64,000 nt of DNA from Brevundimonas sp. UBA4553 (GCF_002387245.1 NZ_DGLD01000002.1:273515-337514), one strand, 5' to 3'. Shown: positions 7,494 through 16,882, numbered from the stretch's first letter. A program made the numbers and translations. The notes: generated from the letters alone by a model not told the origin.

Positions 7494-8912
7494 ATGAACG
7501 CATCCATAGCCGCGCTGGCCTATCTGGCCGCGGGGGTCCTGTTCATCCTCTCGCTCAGGGGCTTGTCCAGCCCCGAGACCAGCCGTCGAGGCAATACGCT
7601 TGGCATGATCGGCATGGGTCTGGCCGTCGGCGTGACCCTGCTGACGCTGGGAACCTCGGGCGCGCTCGACTTGCTGACCCTGGCCCTGATCGGCGGAGGC
7701 GTCGTGGTCGGTGGCGGCGCGGGCGCCCTGATCGCCAAGCGGGTGCCGATGACGGCCATGCCGCAGCTGGTCGCAGCCTTCCACTCACTGGTGGGTCTGG
7801 CCGCCTGTCTTGTGGCTGTCGGCGCCGTCTATGCCCCTGACGCCTTCGGCATCATGACGGCGGAGGGCGGCATCAAGACCCTGTCGATCGTCGAGCTGTC
7901 GCTGGGCGTGGCCATCGGTGCGATCACCTTCACCGGCTCGGTCATCGCCTTCGCAAAGCTGGACGGCCGGATGAGCGGCTCGCCCATCCTGCTGCCGGCG
8001 CGCCACCTGATCAACATCGGTCTGGCCCTGGCTCTGGTCTTCCTGATCGGGGTGCTGATCGGCACCGGCGGCACGGCCATCTGGGCCTTCTGGGGCGTGT
8101 TCGCCATCGCCCTGATCCTGGGCGCGACCCTGATCATTCCCATCGGCGGCGCCGACATGCCGGTCGTGGTGTCGATGCTGAACTCCTATTCCGGCTGGGC
8201 CGCGGCGGCCCTGGGCTTCACGCTGGAGAACATCGCCCTGATCATCACCGGCGCCCTGGTCGGGTCGTCGGGCGCCATCCTCAGCTACATCATGTGCAAG
8301 GGCATGAACCGCAGCTTCATCAGCGTCATCCTGGGCGGCTTTGGCGGTGGTGATGCCGCCGCAACCGGTGGCGGCGTGGTCGAGACGCGTCCCGTCAAGC
8401 AGGGCTCGGCCGAGGACGCCGCCTTCATCATGAAGAACGCTTCCAAGGTCATCATCGTCCCCGGCTACGGCATGGCGGTCGCTCAGGCCCAACACGCCCT
8501 GCGTGAAATGGCCGATAAGCTGAAGGAAGAGGGCGTCGAGGTAAAATACGCCATCCACCCCGTCGCGGGCCGGATGCCGGGCCACATGAACGTCCTGCTG
8601 GCCGAGGCCAATGTCCCCTATGACGAGGTGTTCGAGCTGGAGGACATCAACTCCGAATTCTCGTCCGCCGACGTGGCCTTCGTCATCGGTGCCAACGACG
8701 TCACCAACCCCGCCGCCAAGACCGACCCGCAATCGCCCATCTACGGCATGCCGGTTCTGGACGTGGAGAAGGCGGGCACTGTTCTTTTCATCAAGCGCGG
8801 CATGGCGGCGGGCTACGCTGGGGTCGAGAACGAGCTCTTCTTCCGCGACAACACCATGATGCTGTTCGCCGACGCCAAGAAGATGGTCGAGGGTATTGTG
8901 AAGGCGCTCTAG
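7494..8912 (+). CDS. pntB: NAD(P) transhydrogenase subunit beta
   Basis: 472 residues. The first 280 or so form the multi-span membrane domain II (proton channel). The C-terminal 180 form NADP-binding domain III, with the signature PGYGMAVAQAQHALREM and the HPVAGRMPGHMNVLLAEANVPYD loop. It uses the proton gradient to make NADPH from NADH, together with PntAA and PntAB. The start ATG at 7494 has GGGGAGGGG 6-14 bases upstream. Confidence 0.95.
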   Translation: MNASIAALAYLAAGVLFILSLRGLSSPETSRRGNTLGMIGMGLAVGVTLLTLGTSGALDLLTLALIGGGVVVGGGAGALIAKRVPMTAMPQLVAAFHSLVGLAACLVAVGAVYAPDAFGIMTAEGGIKTLSIVELSLGVAIGAITFTGSVIAFAKLDGRMSGSPILLPARHLINIGLALALVFLIGVLIGTGGTAIWAFWGVFAIALILGATLIIPIGGADMPVVVSMLNSYSGWAAAALGFTLENIALIITGALVGSSGAILSYIMCKGMNRSFISVILGGFGGGDAAATGGGVVETRPVKQGSAEDAAFIMKNASKVIIVPGYGMAVAQAQHALREMADKLKEEGVEVKYAIHPVAGRMPGHMNVLLAEANVPYDEVFELEDINSEFSSADVAFVIGANDVTNPAAKTDPQSPIYGMPVLDVEKAGTVLFIKRGMAAGYAGVENELFFRDNTMMLFADAKKMVEGIVKAL

Positions 8913-8950
8913 CAGTCGCGAGCGAACAGATCATCAGCCGTGGAGAGACC

Positions 8951-9685
8951 ATGACCGTATTGCAGCGCCTGAAGTCAGTCGCCGTCCTCGGCCTCCTGGC
9001 GGGACTGGCCGCCTGCGGGCAGGGAGACAAGGCGGTCGGAAACGCTGATGCCGCCTCGGTTGAGCCGACGCCGGCGAGCGCGTCCGACGTCGCGCCGGCC
9101 TCCAGTGCGGACCGCGCGGTGTCCATCAGTCGGATGATGGGCGTTCAGGTCGCTTACCTGGAATCCAAGCTGGGTCCCGCTCGCACGATCCAGGACAAGG
9201 AAAGGACCTATGAGATCGGCGGCTGCACGGTGCGGGTCCAGGCCGAGGGCGGCGAAGTCGTTGGCTATGTCGTGCCTATGACCGAGGCCTGCTCGGCCCA
9301 GGCCCTTGCGGCGCTGAAGGACTATGATCTGCCGCAGAAGATCACCCTGACCATGGGTGAATTCGCCGCCGCGCGCGGCAACGCCGACTTCAAGGCCGAC
9401 TGCTTGACGCTGTGCGGCAATGCGGCTGATCCGTGGGTCTACCTGGAAAGCGCCGGGCCGCGCGTCTCGCCGGGCATCCGTGCCTCGGCCGTGATGGTCA
9501 GCGACGCCACCATCGACGCCTCTTTCCGCATTCGGGACGCCATCAAGGCGGCCAAGGGCGAGGATTACGTGATCGACACCGGCTTCAACTGCTCCTCCGA
9601 ATTCGACCAGATGGCGGTGCGCGAACTGAAGAACGTCCGCATCGACGAGATCGAGGTCGGCTACGTCCCTTACGGCGTGTGCTGA
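8951..9685 (+). CDS. Predicted lipoprotein, unknown function
   Basis: 244 residues with a lipoprotein signal peptide and lipobox LAAC, acylated cysteine C22, so membrane-anchored facing the periplasm. The mature part has several cysteines (GGCTVRV, EACSAQ, DCLTLCG, NCSSEFD) that could form disulfides. No family recognised. It begins 38 bases after pntB, and its stop region overlaps the start of another lipoprotein gene by 7 bases, so these two are co-transcribed. Confidence 0.75.
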   Translation: MTVLQRLKSVAVLGLLAGLAACGQGDKAVGNADAASVEPTPASASDVAPASSADRAVSISRMMGVQVAYLESKLGPARTIQDKERTYEIGGCTVRVQAEGGEVVGYVVPMTEACSAQALAALKDYDLPQKITLTMGEFAAARGNADFKADCLTLCGNAADPWVYLESAGPRVSPGIRASAVMVSDATIDASFRIRDAIKAAKGEDYVIDTGFNCSSEFDQMAVRELKNVRIDEIEVGYVPYGVC

Positions 9686-10131
9686 GGCGCGGTGCAGGCT
9701 GGCGCAACGGTGCCGCTCTGGCGACGGCGGCAGTCGTCCTGGCCGCCTGCTCGGCCATGATCCCGGTGACGATCAGCGGTTCGCTGGATCGTCCGATGGC
9801 AACCTTCGGCGTGGACCCCGCAAGCCCCGAGAAAGCCTGCCTCAGCGGCCTCGCCGTGCATGAAACGTCCAACGCCATGATGCGGCCCGTCTGGACCATC
9901 AGCGCCACGGGCCACGAGTGCCGCCAACTGACCCGGGTCGTTTTCGGCGAAGCGCCCGAGGGGTTTGTCACGGACGTCCCGGCGACGGCGCTGAAGTCTG
10001 GCGTGCGCTACGTCGTAGTCGGCTACGGCTGGACGGGGTGGCCCGCCGCTGTTCCCTGGCGCGGCGGCGGCGAGTTCATGTTCGAAAATGGTCAGTGGCG
10101 TCAGGCTCCGCCTTTCACGCCCAGCCGTTGA
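9679..10131 (+). CDS. Predicted small lipoprotein
   Basis: About 150 residues from a GTG start that overlaps the end of the preceding lipoprotein gene. The open frame is longer upstream, but only this start gives a clean lipoprotein signal (MLRRGAGWRNGAALATAAVV, lipobox LAAC, C24). The mature part is 127 residues, with conserved-looking tryptophans and prolines near the end (GYGWTGWPAAVPWRGGGEF). No family recognised. Envelope location is inferred from the lipobox. Confidence 0.65.
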   Translation: MLRRGAGWRNGAALATAAVVLAACSAMIPVTISGSLDRPMATFGVDPASPEKACLSGLAVHETSNAMMRPVWTISATGHECRQLTRVVFGEAPEGFVTDVPATALKSGVRYVVVGYGWTGWPAAVPWRGGGEFMFENGQWRQAPPFTPSR

Positions 10132-10201
10132 GTCTCGCTCCGAACAGCGCCATCAAGGCCCTGAGTTCACCAGCGAGGCGGCCATGGAGGAGGGGGAGAT
10201 C

Positions 10202-10591
10202 GTGTTCAGCGCGGACGAGATCATCGCCAACTTGTCGCTGACGCCGCATCCCGAGGGCGGGCATTTCCGGCCGATGGCGCGCGATTCGGGGCTGGCGGCC
10301 TGTGGATCGGAGGCCGCGACCGAGTACCGGCTTCTGACAGGGGGCGCTACGGACGACTGGCGTCCGGTCGAGGCGACCGAGATCTGGGCCTTCTACATGG
10401 GTGCGCCCCTGACGCTGGAACTCGCCACGGATCAGGGGCTGAGGCCCCTGGTGCTGGGGCCGGACCAGAAGCAGGTCGCCGCGCCCGCGGGGGCCTGGCG
10501 GCGCATGCGCAGTCAGGGCGACTGGACCCTGGCCTCCTGTTCGACGGCGCCGGGTCTGGCCATCGAGGCCGTGGAGACGCCGCATGTCTGA
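10202..10591 (+). CDS. Cupin domain protein (DUF985 type)
   Basis: 129 residues of a single cupin barrel in the DUF985 (Cupin_5) family, recognisable by SADEIIANLSLTPHPEGGHF near the start and the EIWAFYMGAPLTLEL strand pair. Ligand unknown. GTG at 10202 is preferred because a GAGGAGGGGGA ribosome-binding site ends 5 bases before it and family members begin at this point; ATG 10184 would place that site inside the gene. It overlaps the following gene by 8 bases. Confidence 0.75.
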   Translation: MFSADEIIANLSLTPHPEGGHFRPMARDSGLAACGSEAATEYRLLTGGATDDWRPVEATEIWAFYMGAPLTLELATDQGLRPLVLGPDQKQVAAPAGAWRRMRSQGDWTLASCSTAPGLAIEAVETPHV

Positions 10592-10997
10592 ACCGAAGAC
10601 CCTGCCGACAGATGCTTGCGTCGAGGATTTCCTGGCCGCCGTCGAACCGGCGCGGCGCCGCGAGGAGGGGCGCGTCCTCTGCGCACTGATGCAGGAGGTG
10701 ACGGGCGAGGCGGCCGTGATGTGGGGGCCGTCCATTGTCGGCTTCGGCCGCTACGCCAATGTCACCGCCAACGGCAAGAGCGCCGACTGGCCGCGCATGG
10801 GCTTCTCGCCACGCAAGGCAGCCCTGACCCTCTATCTCGCCACGACGGACGAGAACGAGGATCTGTTGGCCCGGCTGGGGCCGCACACGACCAGCGTCGC
10901 CTGCCTCTACATCAAGCGGTTGGATCAGGTGGACATGGACGTGTTGCGCGACCTGTGCGTCGCCAGCCGGGACGAGATGAACCGCCGCTATCCCTGA
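10584..10997 (+). CDS. DUF1801 domain protein
   Basis: 137 residues of the DUF1801 (YdhG/YjbR-like) fold. Typical features are the GPSIVGFGRYANVTANGKSADWPRMGFSPRKAALTLY core and the C-terminal CLYIKRLDQVDMDVL. The molecular function of the family is not established. It overlaps the cupin gene by 8 bases and is probably translated with it. Confidence 0.8.
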   Translation: MSEPKTLPTDACVEDFLAAVEPARRREEGRVLCALMQEVTGEAAVMWGPSIVGFGRYANVTANGKSADWPRMGFSPRKAALTLYLATTDENEDLLARLGPHTTSVACLYIKRLDQVDMDVLRDLCVASRDEMNRRYP

Positions 10998-11032
10998 ATC
11001 GCTTGTTCCGGGTGCGGAGCGGCGTATAGCGG

Positions 11033-12508
11033 ATGCCCATGCGCACCTTCCTGATCGTCGCCGCCGCCGCCCTGTTATCCGCCTGCGCCACGGCGCCGCT
11101 GACGGCTGTTGAAACGCCGGTCGAGACGGTCGACCTGCTTCTGACCTCGGCCACGGTGGTGGATGTCGAGAAGGGGGCGGCGACCCCTGATCAACTGGTG
11201 GCCGTGCGCGGCGGCGACATCGTCGCCGTCCTGCCCGAGGGACAGGCCAGCCGCTACCGGGCGACGCGGACGATGGACCTGGGCGACCGCTACGTCATGC
11301 CCGGTCTGTGGGACATGCACGTCCACTTCGGCGGGGGCGAGGCCTTGATCGAGGAGAACGCCGAACTGATGCCGCTCTATGTCGTCAACGGCGTGGTGGC
11401 GGTGCGCGACGCGGCGGGCGATCTGGCGCAGCAGGTGTTGGACTGGCGCGACGCCCCGCCGACGCCTGACAGCCCGCGCATCTTCACCTCCGGTCCCAAG
11501 ATCGAGGGCATCGCCCCGGTCTGGAAGGGCGTGATCGAGACCGGCAGCGAGGCCGATGTGGACGCCGCTCTGGACCGCCTGCAGGCCCTCCGCGTCGACT
11601 TCGTCAAGATCACCGACAACACTCTGAAGCCCGAACTCTTCCTCTACGCCGTACGCGAGGCGAAGAAGCGGGGCATGAAGACCTCGGCCCACATCCCGGC
11701 CAGCATCACTGTGCTGGAGGCCGCCGAGGCGGGCCTGTCGTCGATCGAACATCTCGACTACGCCATGAAGGCGGGTTCGCGCGATGAGGCCGCCATCGCC
11801 GCCGACTATCTGGCGGGCAAGTACACCTACGCCCAGACCATGCGGCGCTACGCCGACACCTTCGATGTCGAGACGGCGCGGCGGGTCTATGCCCGACTGC
11901 GAGAGCTGGGCACGGCGGTTTCGCCGACCCTCTATGGCTCGACCACCCTGGCCAATCTTGACCTGGACGATCACTCGCACGATGACGGCCTGGCCTATGT
12001 CGGGCCGGGGATCCGCGCCACCTATGCCTGGCGCGTCGAGCGCGCGGCCAAGGCTACGCCGCAGCAGGTGGCCGACCGCCACTTCGTCAAGGACGTGACC
12101 GCCCGCACCCTGCCCATGCTGCGCGATGCGGGGGTGACCATTCTGACCGGGACGGACGCGGGCTTCCTCAACTCGTTCAACTATCCGGGCTTCTCGCTGC
12201 ATGACGAACTGGAGCTTTACGTCACGCTGGGTCTGACCCCGCGCGAGGCCCTGATGGGTTCGGTCGTGGACGGGCCGCGCTTCCTCAACCAAGGCGAACG
12301 TTATGGCGCGGTGGCGGCGGGCAAGTCTGCCGACCTGCTGGTGCTGGAGGCGGATCCGCTGAAGGACGTGTCGGCGACGCGTCGCATCGCTGACGTGGTG
12401 CTGCGTGGCCGTCTGATCGAGGCGAGCGAACTTGAGCGGATGCGCGGGGAGATCCGCGCCCGCGTCGTTGCCCGCAACGCCCGCTTTACGCCTTCGCCAG
12501 CGTCCTGA
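11033..12508 (+). CDS. Amidohydrolase-family lipoprotein
   Basis: 491 residues. Lipoprotein signal with lipobox LSAC (C18), so anchored in the envelope. The remainder is an imidazolonepropionase/prolidase-like amidohydrolase TIM barrel with flanking beta domain. Metal ligands visible are HVH (H96, H98), the lysine in VDFVKIT, histidines in SAHIPAS and SIEHLDY, and the aspartate in TGTDAGF. Substrate unknown; relatives hydrolyse cyclic amides or X-Pro dipeptides. The final 23 bases overlap the convergent HdeD-like gene. Confidence 0.85.
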   Translation: MPMRTFLIVAAAALLSACATAPLTAVETPVETVDLLLTSATVVDVEKGAATPDQLVAVRGGDIVAVLPEGQASRYRATRTMDLGDRYVMPGLWDMHVHFGGGEALIEENAELMPLYVVNGVVAVRDAAGDLAQQVLDWRDAPPTPDSPRIFTSGPKIEGIAPVWKGVIETGSEADVDAALDRLQALRVDFVKITDNTLKPELFLYAVREAKKRGMKTSAHIPASITVLEAAEAGLSSIEHLDYAMKAGSRDEAAIAADYLAGKYTYAQTMRRYADTFDVETARRVYARLRELGTAVSPTLYGSTTLANLDLDDHSHDDGLAYVGPGIRATYAWRVERAAKATPQQVADRHFVKDVTARTLPMLRDAGVTILTGTDAGFLNSFNYPGFSLHDELELYVTLGLTPREALMGSVVDGPRFLNQGERYGAVAAGKSADLLVLEADPLKDVSATRRIADVVLRGRLIEASELERMRGEIRARVVARNARFTPSPAS

Positions 12509-13064
12509 CCCGGAAGGCCAGGAAGATCAACAGGCCGCCGAAAAGGATGGCCCAGGCGGCGATCAGCCACAGTAGGCCCATGGCTCCGGCGCCCGGCGCG
12601 AAGACCAGGATCAGGCCGAAGATGACCGACAGGGCGCCGGCCGCGATCAGCGTCCACTCATTGGCGATTTCCTTGCGCAGGCGGATGGCGCCGAAAATCT
12701 CGAGCGCCCCGCGCATGATCGACCAGAAGCCGATCAGGTAGATCAGAACCAGCGCGGTCAGTCCGGGCCAGACGAAGGCCAGCGCGCCGGCCAGAATGCT
12801 GATCACCCCGCCCAGCGCCAGCCACCAGCGCGGGGCGATCCCCCCTCCGCGAATGGCGGCGATCAGGGCCAGAACGCCGTCCGCCACGGCGTAGATTCCA
12901 TAGACCAGGATCAGGCTGAGCAAGCTGATCTGCGGCCAGACGAAGGTCGCGACGCCGAAGGCGATAGCGATGAGCCCGCGTAGCAGCAACAGCCACCAGG
13001 ACCGTTGAAGAGCCGATCTGACAATGCTCTCAAGCGAAGGCGCGGCGGAATGGGACGATGTCAT
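12486..13064 (-). CDS. HdeD family membrane protein (DUF308)
   Basis: 192 residues with six predicted membrane spans arranged as three repeated pairs, as in HdeD/DUF308 proteins (WWLLLLRGLIAIAFGVATFVWP opens the first). E. coli HdeD is linked to acid resistance at high cell density; the role here is unknown. ATG 13064 is used because AGAGGGGG lies 8 bases upstream, whereas a longer version from 13100 would lose that site. Convergent with the amidohydrolase gene. Confidence 0.83.
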   Translation of the reverse strand: MTSSHSAAPSLESIVRSALQRSWWLLLLRGLIAIAFGVATFVWPQISLLSLILVYGIYAVADGVLALIAAIRGGGIAPRWWLALGGVISILAGALAFVWPGLTALVLIYLIGFWSIMRGALEIFGAIRLRKEIANEWTLIAAGALSVIFGLILVFAPGAGAMGLLWLIAAWAILFGGLLIFLAFRVRTLAKA

Positions 13065-13136
13065 CAGCAGTTCCCCCTCTGGCGAGACCGAAACGGTCAC
13101 GCTGGGGCGAACGCAAGAACACCGAACGCGGTTCCA

Positions 13137-13379
13137 TCAGGCCGCCATTCGCCAGTCGGACTGGGAAACGACGGCGGGGGCGTGGAACTCGTCCCACAGT
13201 GCGTCTTCGTCCGAGTAGCGGCTGCTGGCCGAGGCGGAGATGACATCCACGACCTGTTCCTCCTGACGGTCCCAGATCACGGCCAGATCGCCCTCGGCCT
13301 CGCACGGCACGATCATGTACCGGTCGGCGAAGGTCTTTTTGGCGGGCTTTTGAACCGTCGGGGTGCGGGCGAAGGCCAT
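13137..13379 (-). CDS. Hypothetical 80-residue protein
   Basis: 80 residues, soluble, with a basic N-terminus (MAFARTPTVQKPAKKTFADRY) and an acidic middle (EAEGDLAVIWDRQEEQVVDV). The ATG has CAGGAG 8 bases upstream. It is divergent from the WYL regulator, with 93 bases between starts, so it may be a target of that regulator. No family recognised. Confidence 0.5.
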   Translation of the reverse strand: MAFARTPTVQKPAKKTFADRYMIVPCEAEGDLAVIWDRQEEQVVDVISASASSRYSDEDALWDEFHAPAVVSQSDWRMAA

Positions 13380-13472
13380 GTCGTGATCTCCTGAAGCGAT
13401 TGCCTCTTGCTGATGTTGAGAGGATGCGACAGCATTGCGTCAGTTTCGGACGTATCTCTGTGGAGAAGTTTC

Positions 13473-14462
13473 TTGCGGCACGACAAGGCGGCGATGGTCA
13501 TCGACCTAGCGCGCGGCATGGCGGCCAGCGCTGAGGGGCTGACGCTGAACGAGATGGCCGGACAACTCAGGGTCGGGCGGCGCACGGCCGAGCGGATGCG
13601 CGACGCCGTCCTGATGCTGTTTCCGCAGGTCGAGGAGATCAGCGATCCGCCCAGCAAGCGCTGGCGCATTCGCGGCGGCCTGTCGGCCTTCGAGCAGGCC
13701 CCGACCGCCACCGAGATTCTGGAGCTGACGAAGGCGGCTGCGGCCCTGCGTGCGGCGGGCGAACCGGCGCGGGCGACGGCGCTGGAGGGGCTGGAGCGCA
13801 AGGTCAAGGCGGCCATGCGCTCGACCACTCTGAATCGCATGGCCCCCGATCTGGAGGCCTTGGTCCGGGCCGAGACCATCGCCGTCCAGGCTGGACCGCG
13901 CCCCACCGCCGACGAGACGGTGCTGGCCGAGATCCGCGGGGCGGTCCTGGCCGAGCGGCCGCTGAGCTTCATCTACGCCCGCCCGGGCGCCGAGGCGCGC
14001 AGCCGCAGCGTGGCGCCGTGCGGTCTGATGTTCGGGCGCGCCAACTATCTGGTGGCGGCGGACCGTGAGAGCGGGCGCATCCAGACTTTCCGCCTGGATC
14101 GTATGTCCTCGGTCGAGGCGGGCGAGGGGACGGCGCGTCCACCCTCCGATTTCGATCTGGCCGCCTTCGCCAGCCAGTCTTTCGGCATCTATCAGGATGA
14201 GATCGAAGAGGTGGTGCTGCGCATTGCGCCTCAAGGCGCGGCCGAGGCGCGCGGCTGGCGCTGGCACCCGACCCAGACGATCGAGGATCAAACCGACGGA
14301 TCGGTCCTGGTGCGGTTTCGCGCCTCGGGCATGCGCGAACTGGCCTGGCACCTGTTCACCTGGGGCGAGCAGGTGGCCATCGAGGCGCCGCAGAGGCTGA
14401 AGGCCGTGATGGCTGGCGAACTGGCGGCCGCGACGCGCGCCCTCGAACGAACCAAAGCATGA
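13473..14462 (+). CDS. WYL domain transcriptional regulator
   Basis: 329 residues. An N-terminal winged helix-turn-helix (about 1-65, LTLNEMAGQLRVGRRTAERMRDAV) is followed by a WYL domain (about 150-220; the motif region is LSFIYARPG...RSVAPCGLMFGRANYLVAADRESGRIQTFRLDRM) and a WCX-type C-terminal extension. Such proteins are regulators sensing nucleic acid or small ligands, often in DNA damage or defence contexts. The TTG at 13473 is chosen: GGAGA lies 6 bases upstream and the family start MRHDK fits. No defence genes lie nearby. Confidence 0.85.
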   Translation: MRHDKAAMVIDLARGMAASAEGLTLNEMAGQLRVGRRTAERMRDAVLMLFPQVEEISDPPSKRWRIRGGLSAFEQAPTATEILELTKAAAALRAAGEPARATALEGLERKVKAAMRSTTLNRMAPDLEALVRAETIAVQAGPRPTADETVLAEIRGAVLAERPLSFIYARPGAEARSRSVAPCGLMFGRANYLVAADRESGRIQTFRLDRMSSVEAGEGTARPPSDFDLAAFASQSFGIYQDEIEEVVLRIAPQGAAEARGWRWHPTQTIEDQTDGSVLVRFRASGMRELAWHLFTWGEQVAIEAPQRLKAVMAGELAAATRALERTKA

Positions 14463-14530
14463 GGGAACGGTAAGCTGACGCCGGCATTGCGTCGCCTATG
14501 CTCAAGCGGAACTGTTCGGAGTCTGTCGCC

Positions 14531-15967
14531 TTGCGTCTAAAAGTCCTCGCCGTCTCAACCTTGCTGACCGCCGCTCTGCTGGGCGCCTGCGCCGCCGCTC
14601 CCCTGCCGCCAGGCACCTGGGACGCGCGGGCCGCGCCGAGCGTCGAGGTGGTCCGTGACGGCGACCGGTGGACCGTCGACTATGTTTTCCACCGCGCGGC
14701 CCCGGTCTGGGCCTTCATGGATTCGGCGTTGATGGCGGATGGCCGTCAGCCTTGGCGACCGCAACAGTGGACGCTCGAGACGCCGGGCGTCGTTATGGAG
14801 CGGCGAGGCCACTACGACGTGATCCGCAGCACGGACGGCGGGCCTGTGCCGAGCCGCGTTCGCTTCTCGATCCGGCCCAAGGGGGTGGAACTGGAGGCGG
14901 AATACGGCGCGCTGACCTTCTCCGACGGCGCGGTGGCCCTGCCGACGCGGCAGTTCGATGTCTTCGCTCTGCCGTCGGTCGAGGCGGCAGAGGCGATGCC
15001 CGCCGACCTGAACGGCGTTGATCTGGAGGGCGGGCCTTCCGCCGTGACCTGGCGGGACACGGCCGGGCCTGTGCTGTTCAACGGTGAACGTCGCGCCTCT
15101 CTGACCACCACGACCGAACGGTCCTATGTTCTGCTGGGCCAGGCGCGGGTGACGCCCAGCGAAGGCCTGACGACCGTTATCGACCCCAATCTGCCGCCAT
15201 GGATCGGGGAGGAGATTCGCAATTTCGCCCCGCGCATCGACGACTACTACCTTCGCCGTCTTGGGCCCCCGGGCGCCGGCAGCGAGGCCTCGACGGTCAT
15301 GGTCAGTTGGAACGGGCCGACCGCACGGCTTTCAAGCATGGGCGGTAGCGTCCTGCCCGGCCTGATTGTCATGAAGTTCGAGGGCGTCGGCGTTCTGAAT
15401 CCCAGCCAGGAAGTGCTGGAACGCTCGCGATGGTTCATCGGCCACGAAAGCGCGCATTTCTGGTTGGGACAGGCGGTGCGTTATCAGTTCGCGCGCGACG
15501 CCTGGATCACCGAGGGCGGGGCGGACCTGATGGCGGTGCGCGGGTTCAAGGCATTGGATTCGGCCTATGATGCGCGCGCCGAGCTTCAGACCGAGGTGGA
15601 CAACTGCATTGATCTGGCCCGCGGCAGGCCCGTGGCCGAGGCGGGCGAGCGGGGCGAGCACCGCGCCTACTACGCCTGCGGGGCCGTCTTCGCCATGGTC
15701 GCCGAGGGCGCGCAGAAGCGGCACGACGGCGGCGACTGGTTCGACTTCCTGCGGCCGGTTCTGATCGCCAACCGCGAAGACGGCGTCCTGACCCGCGCCG
15801 AATGGCTGGACGCCCTGACCCGCGTCTCCGGCGAACCTTCGCTGGCGGCGACCATCGCGCGGATGCTGGATCAGGGCGTTGCCGATCCCTCATCCGAAAT
15901 AGCGAGCCTGTTTCGCGAGACCGGAGTCCCGCACCGGGTAGAGAACGGCCGGGTGGTGTTGTTGTGA
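14531..15967 (+). CDS. M1-like metallopeptidase lipoprotein
   Basis: About 478 residues. The TTG at 14531 (GGAG 9 bases upstream) gives a compact lipoprotein signal with lipobox LGAC (C20); ATG 14498 would add 11 residues including an acidic one. The C-terminal half has HESAH (H305, H309) followed after exactly 18 residues by E328 in WITEGG, the HExxH-X18-E arrangement of gluzincins (M1/M61 families). The N-terminal 200 residues look like beta-rich M61/M1-type domain. Likely a periplasm-facing aminopeptidase-like enzyme; substrate unknown. Confidence 0.75.
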   Translation: MRLKVLAVSTLLTAALLGACAAAPLPPGTWDARAAPSVEVVRDGDRWTVDYVFHRAAPVWAFMDSALMADGRQPWRPQQWTLETPGVVMERRGHYDVIRSTDGGPVPSRVRFSIRPKGVELEAEYGALTFSDGAVALPTRQFDVFALPSVEAAEAMPADLNGVDLEGGPSAVTWRDTAGPVLFNGERRASLTTTTERSYVLLGQARVTPSEGLTTVIDPNLPPWIGEEIRNFAPRIDDYYLRRLGPPGAGSEASTVMVSWNGPTARLSSMGGSVLPGLIVMKFEGVGVLNPSQEVLERSRWFIGHESAHFWLGQAVRYQFARDAWITEGGADLMAVRGFKALDSAYDARAELQTEVDNCIDLARGRPVAEAGERGEHRAYYACGAVFAMVAEGAQKRHDGGDWFDFLRPVLIANREDGVLTRAEWLDALTRVSGEPSLAATIARMLDQGVADPSSEIASLFRETGVPHRVENGRVVLL

Positions 15968-16044
15968 TCGCCGTTATTTGATCGGCATCAAGGACCGGCG
16001 TCCGGTTCGGACGTTCTATCCTTCTGGAATAAGAGGAGGCCGCC

Positions 16045-16878
16045 ATGACCTGGTCCAGTCTGATCGTCTATGTCGATGACGAGCCTGACAACATCCAGCG
16101 GATCGAACAGGCCGCAACCTTGGCCAAGGCGCACGGCGCCCACCTGATCGGCGTGTCGGCCTGCGCGCCTGAGACGCCGCTGGCCGACGCCTACGGCGCG
16201 GGCATTCTGATGGGTGAAGTGCTGACGGCGCAGCACGAGAGGGCCGAAAGCGCGCTGAAGGGGGCCGAGGGCAGGTTCCGTGAGGCGGCGACCAGGGCGG
16301 GCCTGTCGTGCGAGTGGCGGGCCGACGTGGGCGACCCGACGGGGCTGCTGGTCAAGCGTGCCCGCGCGGCCGACATCCTGATCGTCGGGCGCGACGCGGC
16401 CAACGCCAGCGGCTGGCGCGCCCCGCACCCGGCCGATCTGACCATGAGGGCCGGTCGGCCGGTGCTGATCGTGCCGCCCAATCCGGCGCCCTCGGTCTCC
16501 GGTGCGCCGGTGTTGCTGGCCTGGACCGACAGCCGCGAGAGCCGACTGGCGGCGGCGGCCGCCATCCCCCTGCTGCGCGAGGCCGAAGGCGTGCGCGTGC
16601 TGGAACTTTGCGACCCTGAAGACATGGACGGCGCGCGACTACGCACCGCCGATGTGGTGAACTGGTTGAAGCGTCACGGCGTCAAGGCTGAGGCGGACGC
16701 CCGGGCTCATGACGACCGCGCGGCCGGACGCCGCCTGCTGGACTGCGCCGTCGAGCTGAAGGTCGGCGTCATCGTCAGCGGCGCGTGGGGCCATGCGCGG
16801 ATGCGGCAATGGATCTTCGGCGGGGTGACGCAGACCCTGATCACCGAAAGCCCGGTGGCCCTGCTGCTGGCGCACTGA
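16045..16878 (+). CDS. Universal stress protein, tandem Usp domains
   Basis: 277 residues with two Usp domains (about 1-145 and 150-277). The second half ends in GAWGHARMRQWIFGGVTQTLITESPVALLLAH, matching the Usp C-terminal nucleotide-loop region; the first half has a degenerate loop. ATG 16045 follows GAGGAGG. Convergent with the acetate regulator gene, with only 4 bases between stops. Diverged from the other Usp in this window. Confidence 0.88.
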   Translation: MTWSSLIVYVDDEPDNIQRIEQAATLAKAHGAHLIGVSACAPETPLADAYGAGILMGEVLTAQHERAESALKGAEGRFREAATRAGLSCEWRADVGDPTGLLVKRARAADILIVGRDAANASGWRAPHPADLTMRAGRPVLIVPPNPAPSVSGAPVLLAWTDSRESRLAAAAAIPLLREAEGVRVLELCDPEDMDGARLRTADVVNWLKRHGVKAEADARAHDDRAAGRRLLDCAVELKVGVIVSGAWGHARMRQWIFGGVTQTLITESPVALLLAH

Positions 16879-16882
16879 GTCG

